From UBA8199 sp964507045 (GTDB lineage Bacteria; Verrucomicrobiota; Verrucomicrobiia; Limisphaerales; UBA8199), in assembly GCA_964507045.1 (NCBI GenBank), contig CAZDOO010000010.1, positions 1 to 64,000 on the forward strand: a stretch of 64,000 bases of DNA. Reading direction: 5' to 3'. The notes below the pieces were generated by a model, which did no database searches, had not been told where the DNA came from, and worked only from the letters and a program-made list of their open reading frames with translations. Position numbers and translations under genes: made by a program. Below, one piece after another: positions 36,701 to 48,036 of the stretch. Every line of letters begins with the position of its first letter. Position 1 is the first letter of the stretch.

Positions 36701-37771
36701 TGCAACCTGAAGGTGGTCCTGAGCGAGCAGTTGCCGCTGCCCGACCTGGAGAGTTACGATTACATCAGCCAGCAGCCGTGCACCAACGACCAGGTGATCA
36801 TGCTGGTCACCAATTACACGCCGTTCCCCATCCTGAGCAACCGCTGGTACGTGGGCGTCTTCAATACCGGCCCGACCAACAAGCAGTTCGATGTGCAGGC
36901 GTGCTATACCGCCAACTCGATGGAGATCATTACGTTGACCAATGGCCTCCCCTATGTCGTGCCCTTCACCAACAGCCTGCATGCCGCGCCGCCCGGGCCG
37001 CCGCTGTGGTTCTTCTACGAGTTTGTGATCACCAACGACGTGCCGGCCGTGCTGTTCGAGCTCTATAACCTGAGCGGTAACGCGGACCTGGTGCTCGAGC
37101 AGGATGTGCCGCCGACCATGGCACCCTACTTCAGTCGCAGCTCGTTCTCCGGCCGGACGCCGGAGCAGATCGTGGTGCGGAAGGATACGACACGGCCCTC
37201 CGACCGGGTGCTGGGCGACTTGCGCGGCCACTGGTATCTGGGCGTTTACAATAACGATGACAGCAATCTGACTTACACCGTTCGCGCCATCCTGCCCAGT
37301 AACGACGGCTTGCTGCCCAGCGCCAAAGTGCCCGTGATCTCGTTCACGCAATTGGCGTTCCCGCGCGGCCTGCTCCTGAGCTGGAATTCCGTGGTCGGCG
37401 AGCGGTATGTGATCCAATACGCGCCCGTCCTGGCGAATCCGATGCCCTGGTCCAATATCGGCATGGTGACGGCGACTACCACCCTGACGACCTTCGAGGT
37501 GCTGCCGGTTCCGACCGGCGGCTTCTACCGCATCGTGCAGGTTTACGCCTTCCAGCCGAGGCTCAAGATCCAGCTCTGGTCCGGCAACCAGGTGCGCATC
37601 TCGTGGTCCACCATCTTCCCGGGCTACACGCTGCAGTACAAGCTCGGGCTGTTCGGGACCTGGGCGGATGTCGCATTCCCGCCGGCAACGGGCGTGTTTA
37701 CGGAAGCCGACGAGTATGTCGTCTATGACCCGATTGGGGTGGCGGCCAAATTTTACCGGCTGATCAAGTAG
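27731..37771 (+). CDS. Giant secreted S8 (subtilisin-like) peptidase, multidomain
   Basis: The 3346-residue protein has an N-terminal membrane/signal segment (WLLLSMLCFVGAYYFW), then an S8 domain with Asp316 (NDSGVDATHPDL), His344 (NGHGTHVAGI) and Ser725 (SGTSMAAADVSG; the usual Pro after MAA is Ala). About 380 residues separate His and Ser, more than usual. Downstream are P/homo-B-like domains (about 1170-1310, 1430-1590 and near 2780), LamG-like domains (near 1880-2210 and 2420-2690, each ending LDE.S.Y.RALT) and PPC-like beta domains to the C-terminus. It is probably cell-surface or secreted. It lies 12 bp after the giant pseudopilin-cassette gene. A heptamer array (27853-27887) is translated near the N-terminus. 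Confidence 0.85.
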   Translation: MRLRPLGWLLLSMLCFVGAYYFWRLGDQRAGKTAAGAQSAESRITQHAPRPALPFQLLTQAGNLNTPPAAEPDTDHAPRNTDPLALRLSNTAATLEELQGSDQAILLENAMLDTAQALPAIPDYLRAQGDPGAYVVQARGPVDNAFRARLQGAGAEIVSYIPNNAYLVRAAAGVAAQLRSAPETQAVLPYEPYYKLKPSLLRLAVAQNPLPPGSALNVLLFADARAATRAELEKLGARVAGDEERSPFGVVVTVLPPADGLAALAGLPGVQSVEWALRRVPVNDYSRVRIGVATDVVTTESYLGLKGSNVLVNINDSGVDATHPDLSPRVSGDTTNALVDVNGHGTHVAGIIVSSGEQSATVSNACSPAGPYQGTNTQFRGKAPAASLYSLPLGMFTKPGTDGSTLGWPSDSYLQESAARTNAFISNNSWTYVGNDSQSYDLHAASFDAAVRDALPAVPGSQPLLVVFSAGNGGGGRSDGTAGNPDSIATPGTAKNVITVGAIEQYRKVTNETWICSTVSGTNSCVTNQPWLDSTDASNQVAAFSARGPVGVGIEGKLGRLKPDVVAPGTFVISTESQQWDEQAYYNPTSSIWFVYRDIVVPATNLYLDSIFVPANTVQLNLFVVPNTNSPIPFPQLPIYINPTTWPTNTDQPVGTNRVSLPPDLTLSPVDGYWYYGIGNRTSLPVRCDLWTELVVTNEYGNLLDVLRDMNDSLGPWYRYESGTSMAAADVSGTLALMQEFFEQRLSRTNSPALMKALLINGARSVGSLYSFSTVGGVNSQGWGLVNLPTTLPGSLTNATPTTNAMVMVDQNPADALATGQSRTYKISLSPLARRQPLRVTLVWTDPPGNPVASLKLVNNLDLVVTNLDNTNYVYFGNDIPSRSDFTQVWRTNTAPLLDTVNNVENVYLTPSQGIGSQLSTNYSITVIGRRVNVNAVTAQTNNVSQDYALVISGGDGLVTNAISLDSAVTFAYSNQPLVIVMTNSFTNSPDFYGGTLFHQRAGASPQLLGTNTLAITNYGNALLTVGVTNQWRFYMITNDTDFTNAAFLTFLPANLAVPREGVFQPSAERATRPEADIDLYVAPPSVPNSWGLTNLDPAVVAAATKSVGRGGTETIVYSNASRNVYYLAVKSEDQQAAEYALLAVFSRNPFGNEDTNGVHLVGIPTYLTIPDGSPALPGAANVLAISISSMMVRRVIVTNVVAHELIADLLGNLSHGTDYSILNNHTCVLDGDACQTLTSYIFDDSDEHNVGIDPAFPYPNQYVQHTDGPSSLNTFAGKDGQGQWMLTMVDNATNHVGTNVSLGIFLERQPDLSGNGITATILPGACRNDFIEVPPNAVSLTVTVAVVSATGPIDYTIEVCPLEGGVCKSTEVTNSLGGSVVTDQADVPPLHAGTYRIRICNVADTAITVNIRAVFGYSLNTIQPIISTSITSAVPILDDAVTSIFLTNKLHGIISSVDVGLLITDPRISDLAITLISPNGTRVLLFENRGAASTEGLGTFNLGTNYLLEPFFTNSFDVAATGLYTTGAVFEGWSTLSNFVQVLDDHTCLCLSNHILALFDGTVSNTLPTTNALPVTNANPHLLSFKVSHLPWLEGMVAWWPLDTDGADRFGGFDGLLLGDVAFSTGNVGLLTNDFDGSPLDAVWQPSLPNAGTGGGATPIETYGGAPGYTFTTVGTNTVLRLSNTLNPLERRGWSSGTIYQGQSFRYEVRFNTLTQGAGAGTGGLIELWILDAANSNRWDTVSLYAGDYGTNRALLAGSSIDNSYNTFPFNFADDTWYRLVLYALPNQGVHAAVLSDAGVELAGISFVHGAALFVSGFRVGLSQFVRSPAAASPVDVALDWLRLTSGLSGKVNQAYIGDGLLTRMIVPACPELDLGRGRGFAVEGWINPANLWTPGPAVMNDGFEKTSARFDVPVGAVVSGWTVEAGNIDVLSSSAPNNFAMPDSGTNCIDINGSMIGRISTNLSLVAGHTYLLSFAYSPNPHWTVAGVLPQAAINVGGTNLLIVSPNWTNTWNNLQWQHTSVVFTASATLLPLKLQGLSTGKDGVLFDSFNVAEAATADALPAPLVEWYDPAPATNQTSLGVQLWLSLSNGPGSLEAIIWDTNSVPHVITTFTNAITNSGWQHVALTYDTNSGIAALYVNGLTTNNQALVSTNLGYFEPRTTGNLYFGFHPPGLPAGACYSGGLDEFSLYNRALTPCEVKAIYSAGSRGKYGTNALVCPVVTEVTLSNSLAGAQIYTFTNGLSWVTNGPNWETNTIKFSTSTNPTTIFVRGLDPYNPANSNAANNLSVVVDEFVLSELVPQSFDGLFHFTEDTNLATLPIKFVPAPFTTTNFAPVLMFSNNFARATAGVYQVGALISGNPNNAALGPRDWTVTAGPVTVVSNAVFDAATTNWLAMATGAVQCLLPTIPGHRYELNYSVRGPCAVGWWDGSVEPLSQRAQDRISGNNGAFINSAAVSSEGYVDAGNGTATLSFPGIEWPPTNNPWYAYAPKVELGDPEELRFTNSFTIEGWINSVPFHSNDIGVSGFQQIFFRGDARDCADPYYLAMQWDPTWEFNLVFHVEGANSPGCGVSLVTTNHPVKTNTWMHVAAVFEANVVWTNNAPWPTNQMRLYLDGQLLTNHYLADPVLGALRTSYTGESPFADLDASYQPGITIGNSSRYDNYEPFCGYLDELSVYARALTGPEIAAIAGAGAAGKADLSVPAAQSLARVNVSVDGRQLSVGHGENSRWSTHSVQFTALGTNAVLSIDSLLPGTLLEGVTLTELAPELYYLPETSLTDLTGQDGYGVWTLEIWDNRAGGGTTNNAQLLQWVLNLGLAPSNPPPVITLSHGMPYTNSLAAHGVQYFVVPVPQWALLATNVLQFAERVRTNIPAGVTVFFNPTNYPTPGDIPLLIGAGSPGDTRTLDTNSVPPLVRGRNYYLAVTNGNAFGVTFALGVWFDITTLPNCQMVVSNIVSQAGIPRYFQFDVPARGRAAGKLPEAVSLWLRGADCNLKVVLSEQLPLPDLESYDYISQQPCTNDQVIMLVTNYTPFPILSNRWYVGVFNTGPTNKQFDVQACYTANSMEIITLTNGLPYVVPFTNSLHAAPPGPPLWFFYEFVITNDVPAVLFELYNLSGNADLVLEQDVPPTMAPYFSRSSFSGRTPEQIVVRKDTTRPSDRVLGDLRGHWYLGVYNNDDSNLTYTVRAILPSNDGLLPSAKVPVISFTQLAFPRGLLLSWNSVVGERYVIQYAPVLANPMPWSNIGMVTATTTLTTFEVLPVPTGGFYRIVQVYAFQPRLKIQLWSGNQVRISWSTIFPGYTLQYKLGLFGTWADVAFPPATGVFTEADEYVVYDPIGVAAKFYRLIK
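27853..27887. repeat. Heptamer array (ATCACGC type), 5 units
   Basis: ATCACGC, ATCACGC, AGCACGC, GCCACGG, CCCGCCT lie in frame about 40 codons into the S8 gene, just after the signal segment. The unit belongs to the ACCACGC family seen in the pseudopilin leaders. Confidence 0.75.
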
Positions 37772-37843
37772 CACATTTTCGCTTGCCACCGGCTGGCGGG
37801 CAAACAAGACTGGCAACCGACTCGTTGAACACTGAGAGGTTAT

Positions 37844-38467
37844 ATGAAACGCTTGCTTACACTCGTGATGCTGGCGGCGGCCTGGACGGCTGGCGCACAG
37901 GGGACTACGGAGGCAATTCTGGGATACAACGCGTTGAACGCCGTCTCCGGCCAGCTCAACGGGACGGCGGGATGGAGCTTCGAGGTCACCAACGCAGTGA
38001 CGGTCACGGAGCTGGGGTGCATCGCCAATTTCTACACCAAGAACCCCGCCGCGACTGAAGTGCAGGTTGGGATGTGGGCGTCGAACGGCACCCTGCTGGC
38101 TTCCAGCATCATCCGGCCCACCAACTCCTTGGTTAACCTGTCGCTCTATGGAGAGGTCACGCCGGTGGTGATCGGTCCGGGGCAGACTTACTATATCGGG
38201 GCGTACTCCAGCGGCACATTCTTCCTGGATGTCCTGCCCCCGGCGGCGGAGAGCTCGATCACCACCTCGTCGGTAATTACGTCGCTCGCGGCCGCTTACA
38301 GCAGCGGCGGGTTTCTGTCGCCCCTGTCGCTGCCAAACACTGCCGGCGCGGCCTTTCTGGGACCGAATTTCCTCTTCACGGGCATCCCGGAACCCTCCGC
38401 CAGCCTGCTGCTGGGCCTCGGCGTCTCGTTGCTGGCCGCCCGGGCTGCGAAACGACCACGACCCTGA
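37844..38467 (+). CDS. PEP-CTERM sorting-signal protein
   Basis: The 207-residue protein has a cleavable signal (MKRLLTLVMLAAAWTAGAQG), a beta-rich middle (GYNALNAVSGQLNGTAGWSFEV..., resembling DUF4082-type domains) and the C-terminal triad PEPSAS, a hydrophobic stretch LLLGLGVSLLAARAA, and a basic end KRPRP. This is the PEP-CTERM signal recognised by exosortase, which releases the protein during extracellular-matrix assembly. An AGAGG-like ribosome site lies about 6 nt before ATG 37844, one of the few clear ones in the window. It sits between two paralogous S8 peptidases. No exosortase gene is present here. Confidence 0.88.
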   Translation: MKRLLTLVMLAAAWTAGAQGTTEAILGYNALNAVSGQLNGTAGWSFEVTNAVTVTELGCIANFYTKNPAATEVQVGMWASNGTLLASSIIRPTNSLVNLSLYGEVTPVVIGPGQTYYIGAYSSGTFFLDVLPPAAESSITTSSVITSLAAAYSSGGFLSPLSLPNTAGAAFLGPNFLFTGIPEPSASLLLGLGVSLLAARAAKRPRP

Positions 38468-38556
38468 GTGGCTCGTCAGAGCCGCTGGCTTGAGCAAAGG
38501 ACGCGAGGCTTTTCACTGGCCACAGTGCCGGTGTGTGGCGTACATTGCCTTACCCT

Positions 38557-41500
38557 ATGCGCTCACGACGCTTGATTTGGCTGGTGTTGAGCGTGATGAT
38601 TGTCGTCACGGCCGGGTGCGCTTCGCGAACGGTCACGTGGCGGGAACTGGTGCCGTCCGCGCCGTCCGGGGAAAGGGCAGGGGGGGTGGCGGAAGGTGGG
38701 ACGCAGAATGTGCAGTCAATCGTCGCGCCGAAGCTGTCTGCCAGCGTGTCGAGCCAGACTGAACCCGCCAGCCCGCATCCGGTCGCACTCGCGGACACGG
38801 ACCCGGCAATACTCCACACAACCGCTTCGGCTCCGCGCCGCAACCAGGCCGCCGCTTCGCTCAGCCGGCTTGTTCGCAGCCCTTCAGCCCTTCTGCTGGA
38901 GAACGCCCTGCTCGACACCGCGCAACCGGTGTCTCTGCCGATCCCTGAGCACCTGCGGGCGCAGGGTGATCCCGGGGCCTATGTCGTCCAATCGCGGGCG
39001 CCGCTGGATGACGCCTTCCGGGCCCGGTTGCGCGCAGCCGAGGCCGCCATTGTGGCTTACATTCCCAACCAGGCTTATCTGGTTCGCGCATCCGAGGCCA
39101 CCGCCCGGGAGTTGCAGTCGGACCCGCGGACGCAGGCGGTTGTGCCCTACGAGCCGTATTACAAGCTCAAGCCGCCGCTGTTGACCCTGGCGATCGCACA
39201 GCAGCCGGTGCCGCCGGGGCAGATGCTCCATCTGCTGGTCTTCCCTGATGCCGCCGACGCCGCCGCCGGCGAGCTGGCGAGTCTCGGGCTGGAGGTTGTA
39301 GGCCGGGAGCGGTCTCCGTTCGGGCCAGTGCTTACCGTGCAACCTCAGAGCGCCGGCGTTCCTGCCGGCGCGGCGGCCATTCTCCCCGCGCTCGCCCGCC
39401 TTGCCAGCGTGCAGGAAGTGGAGCTCGCCCGCGCGCGGGTCCTGGCCAACGACCTCAGCCGCGCCCGCATTGGCGTCGCCGCCGATACGACCGCCAGCAG
39501 GAACTACCTTGGCCTGACCGGCGAGAGTGTCCTGGTAGCCGTCGCCGATTCCGGTGTGGATGGGAGCCATCCTGACTTGCAGGGCCGCGTGCTGTGCGAT
39601 GTGCCGGCCAGCGGGATTGACACCAATGGCCACGGCACACACGTCGCGGGCATCATCGCCGGCAGCGGCATGGAGTCCACGACCGTCACCCAGGCCAGCG
39701 GCTCGGTCATGCCGGGCGCGGGGCTCCAATTCCGCGGCCAGGCGCCGGCGGCGCGGGTGCTGGCCATTGCCGCCAGCGCGGTTCCGGGGCCGGCCTCGGA
39801 CTCGTACCTGCAGGGAACCGCCGCGCGAGCCAACGCGCTGATCGCCAACAACAGCTGGCACTATGCCGACGCCAACACCTACGACCTCGCCGCCGCCCGC
39901 TATGATGCCGCCGTCCGCGACGCGCTGCCCGAGGTGTCCGGGCCGCAGCCGCTGCTGTTTGTGTTCGGGGCGGGCAACACCGGCAACGGCGCGGAGGACG
40001 GTTCGGGCGGCGAGGCGGACTCGGTCCAATCGCCCGCCACTGCGAAGAACGTCATTGCCGTTGGCGCTGTTGATCAACCGCGCTTGATCACCAACCAGGT
40101 TTGGCAGTGCACGACCGTCGGCGAGACGAATGTCTGCCAGACCAACCAGCCCTGGCTGGGCCTCACCTACACGAACACGGTCGTGGCCGCCTTCTCCAGC
40201 CGGGGCAATGTGGGGGTCGGCATCGAGGGCGCCTGCGGGCGTGTCAAGCCGGACGTGGTCGCGCCGGGCACCTTTGTCGTGTCCGCCCGTTCGGCGCAAT
40301 GGGACAAAGCGGCTTACTACGGTCCGGCCAGTACCAACAGCAACTACTTCGTGGTGCTCAGCAATTTGAATGAGACGCTCGGGCCGTTCTACCGCTACGA
40401 ATCGGGCAGCAGCCTCTCCGCTGCCGCGGTCTCCGGCGTCCTGGCGCTCATGCAGGAGTTCTTCCAGGGGTTTGGCCGCACCAATAGCCCGGCGCTGATG
40501 AAGGCGCTGCTGATTAACGGCGCGCGGCCCCTCGGCGACTCCGGCGGGTTCCAGGCTGCCGGTGTTACCAACTCCGCAGGCTGGGGGCTCATCAATCTCA
40601 CGAACACGCTGCCTCCGGACCTGTCCAATTCCTTCGTCCAGGCCGCGGCGCCGATGCAGGTGTTTGACCAGGATCCCGCGGGCGCCCTGGCCACCGGCCA
40701 GAGCCGCACGCGCTTCGTCTCTCTTTCCGCCGCGGCCGCCAGCCAGCCGCTGCGCGTCACACTGGTTTGGACCGATCCCCCCGGCAACCCCGCCGCCAGG
40801 CTCAAGCTGGTCAACAACCTTGATCTCATCGTGACCAACCTTGACACCGGGGAAGTGTTTCTGGGCAACGACATTCCGGCGGGCGGCAGCGTCAACCAGG
40901 TTTGGGATACGAACCTCGCGCCCAATTCGGACACGGTGAACAATGTTGAGAATGTCTATCTCTCCCCGGTGCCGGCCACCCACTACTCCGTCACGGTCCT
41001 GGCCCGCGCGGTCAACGTCAACGCCGTCAGCACCCGGGTCAACGACGTCGTGCAGGATTATGCGCTGGTGATTTCCAGCGGTGACGGGCAGGTGGCGGAT
41101 GCGCTGCAGTTGTGCGATGCGCCGGTCGTCTGCGTCGCTTCCGAGGGCGCGACCCTGGTCACCAACAGTTTTGATCCCGGCCAGGGCATTTCCGGCGCGC
41201 TGCTGTTGAATCAGCGTGTGGGCGCCCGGAGCCCGGCGTTCGACGGCGCCGGCATTCCCTGGGCCGGCGGCGGCGACGGCGTTGTCACCGCGGGCTCCAC
41301 CAACCAGTGGCGCTTCTATGTCCTGACCAATGACCAGGACTATCCGTACGCCGCTTTCGCAACATTCCAGCCGGTGAACCTTTCGCTGCCGCGGTTGGGT
41401 GTTGACCAGGCCAGCCTGACCAATGCCACGCGGGCGGAGGCGGATATTGACCTCTATGTCTCGACCGATCCCGGCTTGACGAACCTGGACCTTGCCGCCC

Positions 41501-44500
41501 TTGCCGCCGCCGATAAGGCCCTGGGCCGCCGCGGCACCCACGCGATCGTGTACAACAATGTCGCAGCGGGCGCGGTCTATTACGTCGGCGTCAAGGTCGA
41601 GGATCAGGAAGCCGCTGAGTACGCTTTCCTGGGCGTATTCAGCCTGCTGCCCTTCGGCGAGCAGGATCAGAACGGCAGTTGGACCTTGCGCGGCATCAAC
41701 CTGCCGGCGGTGATCCCGGATGGCACTGCTACGACGACGGGCATGGTCAGCGTCGTGGCCATCGCTCCCGCGCCGGTCGCCGTCCGCCGCGTCGTTGTTA
41801 CCAACGAACTGTGGCACGAGGGCTTCACCAATCTCGTGGGCACCTTGAGTCATAACCTCCGGTCGGCGGTGCTGCGCAATCACACCGCGCCGCCCGGTGA
41901 TCCGGTTCCCTATGACGGCACCTGGGTCTATGAGGACAACGGCGAGGGTGACATTCCCGGCGCGCAATCCTCCGACGGTCCCGACAGCCTGCGCAACTTC
42001 GTGGGCACGCAGGGCCTGGGAGTCTGGTTGCTGACGCTGGCCGACAATTGTCCCGGCCAGACCGGCCGGGTGCAGAACCTGGCCATTCGCCTGGACCCGC
42101 AGGCTGTCGTCAGCGGCGCGCCGCGGCAGGTGTTGGCCCATGCCTGCGCCTACGACTTTCTGGATGTGCCCATCGGCGTGACGAACCTTGCCCTTTGCCT
42201 TTACAACGACGAAGCCGCGCCGTTGCCACTGGAGCTATACCTGCGGCGCGGCGACTTCCCGACCCAGTCCGTTTATGACCGGATGCTGGTGGCCGATTCC
42301 GCCGTGAACTGCTGGTCTTTCACCCCGTTCACCCTGCCGCCGGTTACCCCCGGCCGCTATTACATCGGCGTCTTCAATACGAACAACCTTCCCCAGGCCA
42401 TCCGCTTGGCGGCCACCCTGAGTCCGGAGGCTGGCAGCGTTGCCCCAGTGCTGTGCACCTCGGCTGAGCCAACCCCGATTCTCGACGACGCGGTGACCTA
42501 CGCCAGCCTGTTGGTGTCCAACCGCCAGCCCATCGCCTCTGTGGACGTCGCGCTGCTGGCGACAAACCTGCCGCGCGTCGCCGACATGGTGTTCACCCTG
42601 ATCAGTCCCGCCGGCACGCGGGTGCTGTTGTGTGACGGGCGTGGCGGCGCGACGACCAACGGGCTGGGGGGAATCGTGCTCCGGACCAAGATCATCCCCA
42701 CCCGGCATGCCGGCGACTACAATGCGGATACGACCAACCTGTTTGTGGGCTATAACCCGGGGACGTTGACGATAGACTACGACTTCTACCAGGCCCCCGA
42801 CACCATGCATGTCTACTATGGCGACGAGCGAATCTATGACTCCGGGTTGGCCAGCAACACCAATCATGTCTCGCTTCCCTTCGGCCCGGGCGTGCAGACG
42901 AACACTGCCGGGGAGATTGTGATTGCCATGAACGAGTGGGGCAACGGCGACACCAATTCGCTCTGGGAGTATACCGCCTCGGTTGTAAGCCTGGGGCCGG
43001 GCTACGTGGTGTTTACCGAGAACCCCAACCTGTCGCCGGTGCCGATCAAGTTCGCGGCCACGCCGTTCCTGCCTCCGGAGACCAGCTGGGATTTGTTCTG
43101 TCTGCCCGAGGAGTCGCTCAACGCCCTGGCGGGCGAGAATGCCTGCGGCACCTGGCAATTGGAAATGCTGGACACCCGCGCCGGGGCCACCGTGCCTGCC
43201 CCGGTACTGGATAGCTGGCAGTTGCGCTTCGTGTTCCGGAACACCGCGCCGGTGCCCATCAGCCTGCCCCGCGGGATCGCCGGCACCAACACCATCCCGC
43301 CGTGCCAGGTCGCTCCGTTCGCCGTGGATGTGCCCGCTTGGGCCACCCGGGCCACCAATATCCTGGTCTACGCTTCCGGGCCCGTGAATGTGTGGTTTAA
43401 CCAGGACCTCCCGCCCACCGGCACCAACGCCGGCGACGTCATGCTGCTCGTGACGGCGACCAACGGAGTGGCGGTCCTGGACGCCGGCGGCATGCCGCCA
43501 TTGGTTCCCGGGGCCCGGTGCTATCTTGGCGTCCAGAATCCCGGGCTGGCGGATGTGACGGCGGCATTGCAGGCGGACTATGAGATTACGCCGCTGTCTG
43601 ACGGCATGCCCATCAGCGCCGTCCACGCCGGCAACACGCTGCCGCAATACTTCTTCTACGATGTCTCCTCGAACGCGACTGCCGCTGCGTTCCAACTGTT
43701 CAACCTGAGCGGCAACGTGAACCTGGTCGCCAGCCGGGAGGGTTCGCTGCCGACGCTGGCGAGCTTCGACTATGGCCGATTCAGCGCGGGCACCAACGAC
43801 GAGGAGATCGTTGTCTTTACGAATTCCATGCCGGTGCCGCTGGCGCCCGGGCGCTGGTACCTGGGGGTGTTCAACGCCGATCCCGTCGGCGTTGCGTACA
43901 CGATCCTGGCCGCCGAATACACGAATCCATTCCCCAATATCATCACCTTGACGAACAGGATCGCTTGCCCCAACGCCAACTCCGGCGCCGGGGATGCGAC
44001 TGACTACTACCATTTTGTCGTCACCGCCGGCGCGGCGCGGGCGCAGTTTGAGATCAACGGCGCAACCGGCGACATGACGCTGGTCGCGCGCAAAGGCCTG
44101 CCGCTGCCCACGCTGGCCAGCTATGCCTGTCTAAGCGCGAACCCGGGATTGAATGACGAGCTGATCACCCTCTTCGACTTCTCCCGTCCCGTGTCGCTGA
44201 CGCCGGGCGACTGGTTCATCTCGGCCGTGAACCTGTCCGGCGCGCCCGTGGATTACGAGATCAAAGCGACCGAGTTTCCGGTCTCTGGCACCAACATCGT
44301 TATCACTGTCTCGCGCGCCTCGAGCTACGGTTTCTGCCTCACCTGGAACTCGCTGCCCGGTGTCCATTACTTCGTCGAAGGCAAGGCCGAGGTGAATAGC
44401 ACCAACTGGACGCTGGTGTCGCCGACGCTGACGGCGTCGGAAGCGATGGTCGAGTATTGCGTGTCGTTGCCGTCGGCGTTCAACTTCTTCCGCGTTGGGG

Positions 44501-44763
44501 AGGGAATAGCCCTCGCGCCGCAAGACACATCCGTGAGCATTGACAGCATTGCGCTGGGCGCCAGCGGGGTGCGCCTCCAGTGGCTGGCCCCGGCCACCAG
44601 CCGATTCCGGTTGCAGTGGACTCCTTCCCTCGCGCCGCCGGCCTGGGACGCCTTCACGGATATTGTCACGTCCACCAACGGCACCTTCGAGTTCCTCGAC
44701 GACGGCACGCAGACGGGCGGCCTCGACGGCCCGCGCTATTATCGCCTCGAACGGGTGCCCTAA
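38557..44763 (+). CDS. Second giant S8 peptidase, predicted lipoprotein
   Basis: The 2068-residue protein begins MRSRRLIWLVLSVMIVVTAGCAS, a lipoprotein signal with lipobox VTAGC; I chose ATG 38557 over an upstream in-frame ATG for this reason. The S8 triad is Asp331 (ADSGVDGSHPDL), His359 (NGHGTHVAGI) and Ser619 (SGSSLSAAAVSG). The propeptide-like region (LLENALLDTAQ, LRAQGDPGAYVVQSR, YIPNQAYLVRA) is closely similar to that of the first S8 protein, so the two are paralogs. P-domain-like modules and PPC-like beta repeats follow. Unlike its partner it lacks clear LamG domains and would be anchored to a membrane by lipid. Confidence 0.85.
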   Translation: MRSRRLIWLVLSVMIVVTAGCASRTVTWRELVPSAPSGERAGGVAEGGTQNVQSIVAPKLSASVSSQTEPASPHPVALADTDPAILHTTASAPRRNQAAASLSRLVRSPSALLLENALLDTAQPVSLPIPEHLRAQGDPGAYVVQSRAPLDDAFRARLRAAEAAIVAYIPNQAYLVRASEATARELQSDPRTQAVVPYEPYYKLKPPLLTLAIAQQPVPPGQMLHLLVFPDAADAAAGELASLGLEVVGRERSPFGPVLTVQPQSAGVPAGAAAILPALARLASVQEVELARARVLANDLSRARIGVAADTTASRNYLGLTGESVLVAVADSGVDGSHPDLQGRVLCDVPASGIDTNGHGTHVAGIIAGSGMESTTVTQASGSVMPGAGLQFRGQAPAARVLAIAASAVPGPASDSYLQGTAARANALIANNSWHYADANTYDLAAARYDAAVRDALPEVSGPQPLLFVFGAGNTGNGAEDGSGGEADSVQSPATAKNVIAVGAVDQPRLITNQVWQCTTVGETNVCQTNQPWLGLTYTNTVVAAFSSRGNVGVGIEGACGRVKPDVVAPGTFVVSARSAQWDKAAYYGPASTNSNYFVVLSNLNETLGPFYRYESGSSLSAAAVSGVLALMQEFFQGFGRTNSPALMKALLINGARPLGDSGGFQAAGVTNSAGWGLINLTNTLPPDLSNSFVQAAAPMQVFDQDPAGALATGQSRTRFVSLSAAAASQPLRVTLVWTDPPGNPAARLKLVNNLDLIVTNLDTGEVFLGNDIPAGGSVNQVWDTNLAPNSDTVNNVENVYLSPVPATHYSVTVLARAVNVNAVSTRVNDVVQDYALVISSGDGQVADALQLCDAPVVCVASEGATLVTNSFDPGQGISGALLLNQRVGARSPAFDGAGIPWAGGGDGVVTAGSTNQWRFYVLTNDQDYPYAAFATFQPVNLSLPRLGVDQASLTNATRAEADIDLYVSTDPGLTNLDLAALAAADKALGRRGTHAIVYNNVAAGAVYYVGVKVEDQEAAEYAFLGVFSLLPFGEQDQNGSWTLRGINLPAVIPDGTATTTGMVSVVAIAPAPVAVRRVVVTNELWHEGFTNLVGTLSHNLRSAVLRNHTAPPGDPVPYDGTWVYEDNGEGDIPGAQSSDGPDSLRNFVGTQGLGVWLLTLADNCPGQTGRVQNLAIRLDPQAVVSGAPRQVLAHACAYDFLDVPIGVTNLALCLYNDEAAPLPLELYLRRGDFPTQSVYDRMLVADSAVNCWSFTPFTLPPVTPGRYYIGVFNTNNLPQAIRLAATLSPEAGSVAPVLCTSAEPTPILDDAVTYASLLVSNRQPIASVDVALLATNLPRVADMVFTLISPAGTRVLLCDGRGGATTNGLGGIVLRTKIIPTRHAGDYNADTTNLFVGYNPGTLTIDYDFYQAPDTMHVYYGDERIYDSGLASNTNHVSLPFGPGVQTNTAGEIVIAMNEWGNGDTNSLWEYTASVVSLGPGYVVFTENPNLSPVPIKFAATPFLPPETSWDLFCLPEESLNALAGENACGTWQLEMLDTRAGATVPAPVLDSWQLRFVFRNTAPVPISLPRGIAGTNTIPPCQVAPFAVDVPAWATRATNILVYASGPVNVWFNQDLPPTGTNAGDVMLLVTATNGVAVLDAGGMPPLVPGARCYLGVQNPGLADVTAALQADYEITPLSDGMPISAVHAGNTLPQYFFYDVSSNATAAAFQLFNLSGNVNLVASREGSLPTLASFDYGRFSAGTNDEEIVVFTNSMPVPLAPGRWYLGVFNADPVGVAYTILAAEYTNPFPNIITLTNRIACPNANSGAGDATDYYHFVVTAGAARAQFEINGATGDMTLVARKGLPLPTLASYACLSANPGLNDELITLFDFSRPVSLTPGDWFISAVNLSGAPVDYEIKATEFPVSGTNIVITVSRASSYGFCLTWNSLPGVHYFVEGKAEVNSTNWTLVSPTLTASEAMVEYCVSLPSAFNFFRVGEGIALAPQDTSVSIDSIALGASGVRLQWLAPATSRFRLQWTPSLAPPAWDAFTDIVTSTNGTFEFLDDGTQTGGLDGPRYYRLERVP

Positions 44764-44953
44764 GTCTTCAGCGCGGCCCCGCTTGGTGGCGTTTCCCACA
44801 TCGAATCGTCGTCTGGCCTTGCCTGCCGCCACCTCCCGGCGTAATTGTTTCTTGCCGTGAGTGAGTCGGAATGCGTTTCTCCAGCAAAGCGCGGCTGGTG
44901 GCGGCAGTTGCCTTGAGCGCAACTCTGTTGTCTAATAGCAGCAGGCCGAGTCC

Positions 44954-47977
<3,024 letters not shown>

Positions 47978-48036
47978 CCTGCCACCCCGTCTGAAACTCA
48001 ATTTGCCAAATCAGCCGGTTCTGGTAATCGTAGTTC

